Below, piece by piece: positions 1 through 9,913 of a DNA stretch of 64,000 nucleotides. A program made the position numbers and the translations under genes. The notes below the pieces were generated by a model. That model searched no databases, had not been told where the DNA came from, and worked only from the letters and a program-made list of their open reading frames with translations. The stretch is taken from NCBI GenBank assembly GCA_001574975.1, contig KQ965754.1, forward strand, positions 242,098 through 306,097. Reading direction: 5' to 3'. Each line of letters begins with the position of its first letter. Position 1 is the first letter of the stretch. Source of the DNA: Gonapodya prolifera JEL478. Its lineage: Eukaryota; Monoblepharomycota; Monoblepharidomycetes; Monoblepharidales; Gonapodyaceae.

Positions 1-2583
1 CCACTGTAAATTCGCTATCTGCAGCACCTTTTACGGTCGCTGTCGGATCGCTGACCCGAACAAGCTGAACAACACGTGCTACCTTTGCTTGCTCTTCCGT
101 TATATCCTCCCAATCCACCGTTCCGCGTCCGGGTGTCGGAACAGCACCATTTTCCACAACCTCACCGAAAAGTCCACCATCCCGCTGGTCCTGAACGAGA
201 GCATTGAGCAGCTCTCCAAAAACGATGTCCACACCGTCCTTCGTGTCTATAAGTATCCCGTTGCGACCCAAGGTGTCTGCGATCTGTGCACCGACGCGGC
301 GGCGAAGGAAAAAGGCTTGCATTGAAAGCAATTGGGTGTAAGACCCTCCGAGAGGTCCAGTGCGGGTAGCTTGATGGGAAGAGGATGAGGGGAACTGGAG
401 AAGGACCAAGAGGTTCGACTGGTACTGAAGTATTGGGGAGGCGAGGAAGGATGAAATCAAGTTCACATAGTTATCGGAGACTAGATCGGGGCTGAGCGAT
501 TGCAGAATTGGGTTTTCCTATCGACACGAGCCAGCACCTGGTAAAGTCTCACCTAGAAACTCCGATTGCAGCTTTGACTGCATCACCTGCCAGTGCAATG
601 ACCCGGTCGACGTTATCGAGCTTCTCTGGATAACATCCCAAAGTCAAGCCGAGGAGTCCCTGCAGCAACGCCACGACATCGGATATGGTGAACTCTGGTC
701 GCCCCTTTATCAACTCAGCGATTTGGTTCCAGAAGATATCGAACAGGGGAACGTCCAAAGGTATTCCCGTGGGAGGTGTCTGTGCGAACTTCTCTTGGAG
801 AGACGCAACTGCTTGTGCATCTTCCGAAGCTTGCCGCAATGCTAAAGACATCAAATCTGCTTGAGGTAAAACGATACATGCCATTTACGTTTATGGTGCT
901 CACCTTCTTTCCTCGCTTCTTGCTCCTCTTCACGAGTCCTTGAAGCATACGCAGCAAATCTATCCAGTAAACTGATGACAATTTGCTTTACATCAACCTG
1001 TCTGGCCAGCTGTGCGACTGCTGATAAGAAGGGATCGAGAGTTCGAATGTGGAACTCATCGCTGAACACCTGCCAATATTTAGGTCAGCTGCAAAGGTTT
1101 AAAACATAGGATTAAATCCACTTCACGAACCTGAATGATCACCTCCATGAGATATTCTTGTGCAATAACATCCTTGCAGCTTACAACTTCATCCAGGATG
1201 CTCGGAAGGATCAACTTTCCAAATTCAAGGACGAATCGATCGTTGAGCACGATGTCCTTGAAATGTTGATCATAAAGACGTCTTGACTCACCCCTTTGTA
1301 GACAGATAAATCGACGCCATCGAGCTGCGATACTCGCACAATGTTACTTCCGACGAGTTGTCGCAACTCCTTCCGCTCTTGCTCCCTCTTCTCCCTCTCT
1401 CGGGTCGGACCTTGATACTGTAGACGAACCCAGAGCTTATTCATTTCCATGAAGTTCTGGAGGATAAAGGTGATGCTATCGTTCAAAGTTCCGTGTGGAC
1501 TGTTAAGGAGACAGGTTGAGTTTAGTCGTTTTCATGAGAATATCGAGGCAACGCGGTATTGAAAGGAAAAACTGCTTACCCCTCCACCTTCCCATCAGGA
1601 AGAAAATCACGCGTCATTTGCTGAAGGTAAAATCGGAGAAACAAGCCTAGGATCCCGAACAGTATCAGCACCGAAACCAAATTCGAACTTGTTTGGCATC
1701 ATGCCCTTCGCCCCTCACCGCGCGTCGGGTGTTGTACACCCCGACTCATCTCCAGCATGTCTCTCATAAGCTCCTTGATAGGTGGCACATCCTCCTCCCA
1801 TCGATCCGTTGAAGGATTTGGTTGACCACTGGGCACCTCTTCCGTCACGGATGCCGTAGGCTCGACTCTAGCTGCCGCCGACTGGGGAAGAAACTGCTTG
1901 GAGACGCGCATATACACTGATCCCACGGTAATCATCAAGTACAATCGTGGGATAATGTTTCCGGCGTACTGGACGAGTTCGTAGAGATCGGAAAGGTGGT
2001 GCCTTTTCTGAAGATGAGCATCGTAAAGAAAGGCGGTGAGATGACGCATTTCGTCAAATACAGCCATATCTTCGAACAAACAACTGTTGTGCGATGAACT
2101 TCACAGGAATGCGACACAAATGTCGACTCACAAAGTTCGTAGTAGTTTTTAGGGGTCAACGCCGCTGTGCGAAGCTCATTCAGCATTGTAGAACAATGCT
2201 TCAAGGCATCCATAAGCCGATTTCCCTCCTGCAGACGGCCGCCGATGGAAATTCGAGAAACATGAAACTGTTCGTGTCAACCGACATGAACGCAAAGTAA
2301 CGCTCACGAGACACTTCTTCATATGGTAGCCCTGTGCCTTGATTATATTGAGAGCTTCCTCAAGAGCACGTGTTTGGTCTTCTTGAAGAGTTGTTGGCGG
2401 GCTTCCACCCCCAGAACCAGTTCCCGCGATATTCTGTAGTGAGCCGGAGCGCGACATGTTCTGTTGCTGATTGTGCGTAGAATCGTATGTTTGTCGTATA
2501 GTTCCGGAAGACAAAACTGCGGTGCCATCAGAGAGTTCATGGTGAGGACGTGGATTGGATTCAACCGAATCGACCATGTTCAT
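1..2583 (-). CDS. VPS35: VPS35, retromer cargo-recognition subunit (C-terminus beyond window)
   Basis: VPS35 is the large alpha-solenoid of the retromer, which sorts cargo from endosomes to the Golgi or plasma membrane. Recognition is by motif order. After a roughly 45-residue Ser/Gly/Gln-rich leader come [64 protein letters not shown] (the PRLYLM-type region that binds VPS26), [10 protein letters not shown]-like [44 protein letters not shown] and [12 protein letters not shown]. The leftmost 500 bases carry the middle solenoid, including the LVQDQ region and a VRVSDP segment. Coding is split by many short introns (for example a donor GTGAGCG after KKCL near 2313 and GTGAGTC near 2127). The start is the first Met at 2583; Met 2577 is an alternative. 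The remaining C-terminal solenoid lies off the left edge. Confidence 0.95.
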
Positions 2584-2744
2584 TCGTCAATCGCGGCCGT
2601 TCGGTTGTTGTTTACAGTAAATCCAACTCAACTGTTCATTCTACAGCATCCTTCGGCTCCGTCTGCAGGACTATTCTAAAGTTGTGTGGGTTGCACTTCA
2701 AGTAGAAATTGCAAACTGAACTAAAGTCCTATCTACAAATGGGA

Positions 2745-3740
2745 TCACGTGAAATTTTCTCTCTTGGTGCGAATTCTCCACCACCCACTTTTCCCCGACG
2801 CTGAACCTGGTGCTGAGGGAAACACTACGACCACACCAATCTCTTTCACTAAGCGGCGCAGTAAGGCTGGCAAGAGTTCGTCGGCAGCGATAGGGTAGAG
2901 TGAAAGCATGGACTCCAGGTAGGTTGAAAGTTTCAAGTTCCGCAGAGCGTTGTACAGTCTTCTTGAAATAGTTCGCTCTTTCCACCAGCGTATTCAGGCG
3001 TTTTTAAGTGCGTCACAAATCATGGGAGCAGTCATAATATACCCATGATGAAACACCAAATCAATGTGTGATGGGCACCCACCTTGTCCATCACCTACTT
3101 CGTCTCAGAAGAAAGAGCGTTCCTTCTGACTCATTGAAAAACACACCTTCCCACTCTTGGAGGAGACTGCCGTTCGTGTCGTGCAGCTTCCTGGAAAGCT
3201 CGATAATTTTCTGCACATCACTGGTGCACCTGACCAGATATGATGCGACTGCCTCACGTGTCTCAGCCTCAAGGGCCCGACTGTCTCGGAGCACATTAGC
3301 GTTTCAGTTGTGTGGTGCTCATGTCGAGCTCACGGTTGAGTATCCTGTACGAACATCCATTCTCCACTTCGTCCACTCTGAGGAAGGCACTTTCATTATC
3401 GCCAAGGCGAACAAGAGCGACATGCTCTCCAACTAAAATAAGGCAATTCAGTGCACTGCTTGGTTGCAACAGCGAGCGTTGCAGAAACCGCAGACCGAAG
3501 ACTCTCACCGATGGCCCTGATGTCTTCATCCGTTGCCACCCTGAAAGCTAGGAAGCCGATCAGTTCTCCGTCTGCATCGAACTGCTCCACGAGAATGTTC
3601 TTGGTTTAGACCTCAAGGATTAGAGGCCGCTTCTCTGTAAATGGGCCCTCATCCCTCAGTAACTCCCGAACAGAGAGACTCCGGTCGAGAGGCTTCGATT
3701 GCTCTTCGCGCTTAAGAGAAGTTGACGGACGCCGTACTTA
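2745..3740 (-). CDS. Unassigned spliced gene, possibly damaged
   Basis: I do not recognise this family. Coding-like segments on the minus strand, in order, are: a stretch containing SVRELLRDEGPFTEKRP (about 3610-3690); VEQFDADGELIGFLAFRV (about 3535-3595) ending at a GTGAGAGT donor; VGEHVALVRLGDNESAFLRV (about 3370-3435); DSRALEAETREAVASYLV plus CTSDVQKIIELSRKLHDT (3110-3290); and a last exon with LKLSTYLESMLSLYPIAADE (2745-2925). The helical, mostly charged composition and the short GT-AG gaps look like a real fungal gene, 160 bp upstream of VPS35. In the frame of the second segment an in-frame TAA lies just before VEQF (about 3608), so either a non-obvious intron or a nonsense lesion is present. 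Start and exact exons are not resolved. Confidence 0.4.
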
Positions 3741-3853
3741 TCCAGCCTTGGTGAGAGTCGCGTTTTGGCCGCTACCACAACGTCGTGAACGATGGCTTTC
3801 GGGGGACTTGGGACTCGGGCGGCGCAATAAGTTGGCACTCGAATCAAGAGATA

Positions 3854-4027
3854 CTATGAAGCGCTGGGAGCGCTCGAGGAAAAGAATCGGCGGTTGGCGA
3901 TGAAGAACATGATGCGGATGTGGACAGTTCCGAAATTAACTGCATTGTTGGTGGTGACTTCATTGGCTTGACGGAGAAAGCGGGAAAAGAAAAGAACTCT
4001 GCGAGGTGGAGGAGCGGAGTGAGCCAT
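3854..4027 (-). CDS. Small LYR-like ORF, possible Isd11/LYRM4 relative
   Basis: A 57-residue ORF starting at Met 4027. Residues 10-40 (RRVLFFSRFLRQANEV then NFGTVHIRIMFFIANR) line up without gaps with the start of the Isd11/LYRM4 family, in which the L-Y-R motif near the N-terminus is followed by LR, then YN, then RRIR, then an F and an N-K/R. Here LYR reads F-S-R, and LR, N, I-R, F and N-R occupy the equivalent places. Isd11 stabilises the cysteine desulfurase Nfs1 in mitochondria. The YN pair and the second arginine are missing and the protein ends early, so this may be a diverged or broken LYR protein, or a chance match. The upstream in-frame extension to Met 4228 looks non-conserved. Confidence 0.25.
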   Translation of the reverse strand: MAHSAPPPRRVLFFSRFLRQANEVTTNNAVNFGTVHIRIMFFIANRRFFSSSAPSAS

Positions 4028-4392
4028 GGTGAGCGGCCGAGAGGGACTGGCAGATGAGGCGACGAGCGGCGGTGGGCGGCAGCGGTGGGTGTGGCGAAGA
4101 AGCGGCGGGCTGAGGGTGCGGGAGTTGTGGGAGTGCGTGAGGTGGCCATGCTGCGGACAATAAACATTTCTGTCTTTGATTTTAGCCATCTCCAGGCGAC
4201 ATTCAACACATATCATCGCTGACTTCATGCTGAATGTATTGGGAGCTCTTCATACATAGTCAGTTTTGCCAATGTTTGAGTACTCCCTTGATAAATTGGT
4301 AGATTGATGATCTGTGCTGTTCCCAAGGAGAAATTACGAGCGCGAAACTCACAGCAGCAATCGCTAGTAACAGGAGAAATGGTATGAGCTCA

Positions 4393-6661
4393 TTAGCACT
4401 GTTCAATAACTTTACTCATGGATAGCGAAAGTTCGAAAGGAGGACTCACATAGAAGTAGCACTGTTTGTCCTCATACCTGAGGCGAGTACGGGCAAATTC
4501 TTGGGCGTTGGCAATGATTCTGACGGAAGTTAGACATTTCTTAGATCGAATAGCGAAAAGCTATGTGGAAAACAGGTAACAGGGAACGTTACCTTTTAAC
4601 TTCTTCTTCGTGTGTCTGTGCCCATCGAAACTTTTTCATCAGATCTCCGTCCCAAATTACGTTTTCTTCGCCCTCATTAGTACCACCGTCAAAGTCCAAA
4701 CTGACGGGAATGAAGTGCTTCCATTCTTGGAGCCATCCGTCGAACCACTGACCAAAAATTCCCGCTCGAAAAACCAAGCTATTTCCCCACAAGAACTGTT
4801 CAAATCGCTGCGACCACGAGTTGCCATCAATGTCGAATAGGTAAGCGTAGAGCCAATTGTCCGAGAAAGGTACTTGTTTTGAGAGAGGGCCATAGCTCCG
4901 ATCCATCCATTCACAAGAGTCGGTCTCACAATACTTGTACTCGGTAAAGGCAAAGTCAAGAAAGGAAGCATCTTGAATCTCGGTGTCTTTAACGTTAGAG
5001 AGGGAGTTTTTTGAGGCGTGACTGGCTGTGTTGACGCTGAAACTCTTGACATTTGCCTGATCTTCGTCGACATTTGGGACCTTTCCTTCCAATCCGCTCT
5101 CAAATTCTGTTCTGTTCAGGCGATCCTTCCTTCTTTCCTCCAATAGGTACATTCGAGCACCAGAGTTCACCTTGCGCGCCAATTCCACTGCACGCTGTCT
5201 GTGAAAAAGTTTTCCATTGCATGATGGCCCGCGAAGAGCACCACCTGTGCTGGAACCTCTCCAAAACATGGATGGTACCTTTTCTTCAAACGATATCAGC
5301 CAGCTGGAAGGAACCGGTTGTCTTGATCCAATACTGTATTGAGAAGGAACAATAATGTCGTAGTAGCATTGAAGGTCATGCTCTTGACCAGCACGCTTTT
5401 CAGCGGTCGTATTCGGAGAAAGATATCTTGACAGGTCATTTGGGATTCCTTGGGGCGGAAAGTGCGATGGCTTCGAAGCTGTGAATAGTGGTAGAAGGTG
5501 ATTGGTGACACTGAATCCCGTGGGGCAGTTCAACGCTCCATGCAACTCTTGGAGATTCCTATGCGGCCCCTCAGGCCAATCCGGACTTTCACGATTCACC
5601 GCTTCAACGTGTCTTGCAAACCAAGCCGGGCACCGAGGTTGCAAAAAATCACCGACCGGATGTGAACCGACCAACGGGTAATTGTGAAATGACGAAGTCA
5701 CATTGCGAATATTTCTTCGCAAATTTTCTGCCTCAGTTTTATTGAGGATGTGGAATTTCACACGACCGGAAGATTCCTCGACCACTGTGCTCTGAAACGG
5801 TACTACCCGTGGTTCGTCAAACCAGTTTACTACGACGTCCAAGTTTGGAAGTTTGTGGATGAAATCCTCTGCGAGATGAGTAAATGAACGAATAAAGTGA
5901 CTTCCCCGTACAGTCAAGCGGCCGTCCTTCACGGAGAAACCTAATCGCACGTCGATTGTTGTATCGCATTTCATTAGATCAAAGAGTCAGCCGGACTTGA
6001 AAGCAAATCAATCGAAGACCTACTCTCTGCATAAACGACAACATCTCGCTTAGGTGGTGCCTTTCCTTGTCGAAGAAGCTCAAAGTCGCGAATGATATCC
6101 TCTTGTGTTGTGATCATCGAGCTTTCAACCAATCCTCGGACAATGTCCCAAAAGAGATCCGATCGCCTATGGTAGTAGCGACGGAAAGGCTCCAAATCTC
6201 TTTCGATAGTTGAATAATCATAGAGTTCGCAAGTTTTCTGTCGTGCATATGATATCCATTCCGCGAACCTCGGAGGTGGCAATCGACCATAATCTTGTAT
6301 GTAGCGTCTCACGACTTCTCGGACCAATGGTTTATCGTCTTCCGCTATGTTGCGGAAGTCTTCTGAGTGCTGAAAGTACAGAGTGACTGGATCGATTGGC
6401 ATGGCTGTCATTGATCAATAGAAGATGACGTGTACGTCTCAAAACGACACATTCCAGAATCTCACGTTTTTTTGCTTGAACTTTCTCTTTTCTGGTGCAA
6501 CAGTGTGCCTGACTGTAAACACCGAGTCGCGACTGGGCGTCGTAGAGAGTATCAATCAGCGTTTGCCCAATGTTGCGATGAACAAAGGGAATCCAAACGA
6601 CTTGGACCAAGAAAGTTGCACACAATAGACTGAAGAATAGTTTTCGTCCCGTAATTGGCAT
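4393..6661 (-). CDS. CAP10-type glycosyltransferase family 90 (GT90), type II membrane protein
   Basis: Members of GT90/CAP10 transfer sugars (xylose in Cryptococcus) in the Golgi lumen. Met 6661 opens a short cytosolic tail followed by a signal anchor (about residues 8-28, FFSLLCATFLVQVVWIPF). The proposed exons 6661-6466, 6404-6024, 5940-4593 and 4519-4450 join in frame with GT-AG borders and CTAAT/CTAAC branch sites, ending at TAA 4393. The last 51-nt gap has no stop, so it may not be an intron; the product is 666 or 683 residues. N-terminal signature: YGRLPPPRFAEWISYA. Catalytic-domain signatures: WRGSSTGG, then YLFDIDGNSWSQRFEQFL, FRAGIFGQWFDGWLQEW and HFIPVSLDFD, then an ARTRLRYEDKQCYFY tail. 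It ends only 152 bp before the dynactin p25 stop, on the same strand. Confidence 0.93.
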
Positions 6662-6813
6662 CGTGGTGTTCCTGCAGCGATATTTCCAAAGTACCAGATC
6701 CGGACAATCTGAGGAAACTCGTGGAAAAGTGATTGTGGACGTACAAATGTGCGAGTGATTACGCAGGTAACAATCATTAACGGATAGTATTCTTCTACTC
6801 TGGCAAGAGCAAT

Positions 6814-7822
6814 TCAGCTCGCTGGAAGAAACTTCTCATAATATTCTTTGGAACTTGCTTCAAAAAGTTCCGGTACCGATTCAGGCAACTCTTCTATGAA
6901 GGTGCCTGTGCAACCAAGAGGAAGAGTGGAGCGACATTAGTGACGCGAAGGACTCGATGCATGATTGAACAGGATTAAGTTCCGCACCGGGGTTCCCTCC
7001 GTAGAGCGAGAACGAGGGTATCACAGCATTTGCTGGAATTACGGTCCCATCAAGAATACGAACGAAGTCTTTGATGATAGCAAAGCGACCCTACAAGTAA
7101 CACGTGGACTTCATTAATGTTTTCTGCAGTTGCTCCCCCGTGTTTCGCTCACCACAACCACGTTCTTTCCGATTCGAACACCATTACCGATGCTCGCTGC
7201 TTCAACCACCGAGTTTGACCCTATGTGGACGAAGTCTCCGATCTTCACCGGATAGTAAGAGAAAACTCTACATTTTGGGTGGGCGCCGTTTCGTGCGGTA
7301 TCCGGGTCTTCAGAGTCTCAAGCAATCATGAAGCATACCCCTCCCGAAAACTAGACCCACCCTTTGTACGTCTTGAAAGGTGGTCGTATCACACATCCAC
7401 GTTCCAAAACGCAGTACCGACCCAATGCGACAGCGACACTTCCACCACCAGCACCAGCCCCTGGTACGCCAACAGTCCTCCGAAGGTCCCCGCGGATGAA
7501 GCAATCGGATTGTACGATTGTCTGCAGGACAAGTCGAGGCCATAGGACGAATGGTGGTATGCGTGGAAAGGAATGATTGCTGAATCGAACACTTTCACAT
7601 CAACATGGCGATAAACGCACCTTTCCACCGAGAACGATATTCGCCGGTCCGCTGATTATTGATTTCCGCGAGATTTTGTTCCGAGTGTCCTGCAGCAGGC
7701 GATGGAAACAGTCCGATTTCCATGGAATTTACGATTTGACTTGGAGCACGCAACGTCAGTCAAGGGAGGCTTACCGTTTCGATGTACTCATCCCTATCGT
7801 AGAGAACGATTGGCAAGTCCAT
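6814..7822 (-). CDS. Dynactin subunit 5 (p25)
   Basis: p25 is a left-handed beta-helix (hexapeptide repeat) protein of the dynactin pointed-end complex, which helps dynein carry early endosomes. The first exon encodes MDLPIVLYDRDEYIET (start 7822) and splices to a segment with NKISRKS and GPANIVLGGK (about 7600-7680). Further exons carry a VQSDCFIRGDLRR segment, GRYCVLERGCVIRPPF (about 7380-7440), a GDFVHIGSNSVVEAASIG segment (about 7170-7240) and the closing ELPESVPELFEASSKEYYEK with FLPAS at 6814. These match DCTN5 in order and spacing. Between the RGDL block and the RYCVLE block lies a Gly/Ala/Val-rich insert (about 10 residues, VPGAGAGGG) not usual for the family. At least four introns, all short. 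Confidence 0.92.
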
Positions 7823-7894
7823 GGACGATCGTGTTAGAGGGGCATGCGAAGTCGTGGATTCGGAGAATTATTCAATCCAGCCTTTACGAATCGA

Positions 7895-9652
7895 ATGAAG
7901 GCGATTCGCGGAAGTCAGATGGACAATGTCGCTTCCATGATCGTCTGGCTAATCGCAATAAGTCCTTTATTTGTTGGGAGCATCGTCCATGGGAGTTGTG
8001 ATGGGGATGCCTGGATGTCATTGCCAGGAGTTCGGAATATAACGATCCCGTGAGTGTGATGAGATGAAGACACGTGCCAATCAAAGCTACATTCAAATAC
8101 CCTACTTGCCGAAGCGATGGTGCCAGTGTAACCATCAATGCTGACGTTCAAGCTGGTTTGCGGATGAACACAACCACGCAGACGACGCTCGAATGGACAA
8201 TTTATTCGCCACGCAACGATACATTTCAAGTAGCACCACCAGGCAGTGATGGTCTCAAGGGGGCAATTCGTGTCGCAGAGTATCCCTTCTGCAATGCGGG
8301 ACTCTCTCAATTCCAGATGCCACAATCCAATGAATCGATTTTCAGTAATGCAAACCATGGTACGCTCAACGTGACATGCAAGACTGGCTTTGCGAACAAG
8401 ACGTGTGATATTGTATACTTTCTGAATGTTTCATCCGCCGCAGGTAAGTCTCATCAAAGCAAAAGTGTTTCCTGATGTCTCATATCACGCGGCCCTCAGT
8501 GTCAAACATCCAATCTGGACCAACAACAAACGCTTCTCTTACTACACTTGCTCCAGTTGGTGCCTTTGGGGTCCCCCGAAATAGTTCAGGGGGAAGCATT
8601 CAAAAGCGACAAAATGAATTTGAATCGTCATCCTCCCATTCCAATCTCAACAAGCGTTCCGTTTACATCAACTCAAAGTACAAAGGTGTTTGGAGCTACT
8701 CGTATGGAACTTGTACTGTTTCGGGAGATAGTGGCTGCAAGTAAGAGGCTCTACGCACCGCGACTCTCCACTACCACTTCCGCTGACTCATGGTTTGTAT
8801 TTCATCTCGTGTTGCTTTAGCCAAATCTGTGCACGGAACGGATACTACGTGTCCGATACCGCATTTTTCCCCCAGTACACTGGTACCTACTGCTCCTGTG
8901 CCACCATCTATCCGTCGTCGGTCAGTACCTCAAGCTCCACGACCCAGTACTCCTACGGAAACCTCCGCCTACTTTTCTATGACAGCACGGGCGAGCTGAA
9001 CTTTTGGATCTCCGGAACCACTAATTGCTACAACGGCATCACTCTCGGTCGAACCTCCACCGCTAGTCCTGGCCCTGGAACATCACCCACCACGTCGCCG
9101 TCTCCAATAGTTCCTGACCCCACTCCAACGGACGTAACTGACTATGTCTTCATCTTTCGCATGGTTGGGACAGGTATCGGAGTTTTCTGTGTCTTCATTG
9201 CAATTGCTACGTTCGTCCGTTTGCGAGCTCAACAGCGAACGGCTCGATGGCTCATGGCCAGAACGATGCCAGTACCACCAATGCAGTACGTTGGTGGTGC
9301 CCCACCCGCATTGGATTCCGTGAGTGCTCTCGGGTCTGGCACCTGGCCTGTGTGACTATGCATCCATCGTTCTAATGGACATCACCCACCCCCTGGTTCG
9401 CCCCGTGCGAACCAGATCCAAGTGACCCTCAACTCTCCGGCTATGATGCCTCCCTTCGGTGGAAACCCTTACCAGCCATTACAGGCGGGTCCTCCAATGA
9501 CACCGCAATACTCGCAGCAGCAGATGCCGTACCCGTACCAGCAGCAACAACCGGGATCACCCATGACTCCACAACAAGGGATGTACGCACAACCGCAACC
9601 GATGTTCATGCCTGGATCCCCGCCTGGCGCGCCGCCTGGGCAGTACCAATAG
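7895..9652 (+). CDS. Single-pass membrane protein with Ser/Thr-rich ectodomain and Pro/Gln-rich cytosolic tail
   Basis: No family recognised. Start at Met 7895 or 7919, followed by a hydrophobic signal peptide (SMIVWLIAISPLFVGSIVHG). The ectodomain has several N-X-S/T sites (NTTT, NDTF, NESI, NVTC, NKTC, NVSS) and about ten cysteines, then a Ser-rich linker, a second Cys-containing block (GTCTVSGDSGCK, ICARNGYYVS, YCSCATIYPSS) and a Pro/Ser/Thr stalk. A transmembrane helix (about 9150-9215, VGTGIGVFCVFIAIATFV) is followed by RLRAQQRTARW, fitting the positive-inside rule. The tail after 9420 is rich in Pro, Gln, Met and Tyr. Introns start near GTAAGTC (8443) and GTAAGAG (8740); a third separates the TM exon from the tail, and the first exon junction near 8050 is not certain. 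It is divergent from dynactin p25, with starts about 75-100 bp apart, so the two share a promoter region. Confidence 0.75.
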
Positions 9653-9913
9653 GCTCATCCGGTTTTTCGAAGTAATTTTTCCTCTAGTTGGTATTTTTTT
9701 GTGTCTATCGTGGCAAATCTCATATGTACCATGCGAATGCTTTCATACATGCTGAATTCTACCGCGTAGTGGGGGTGGCTGTACTAGGTTGTGGGATAGG
9801 GGTGGGGTTGGGGGATATGACTACAACATTAATATTATGAGAGGGGGTGGGAGAGAGCGGGAGAACATTGGGGAAACTCTGGATCACGTAGATCACAAGT
9901 GGTATAAAGGTGA

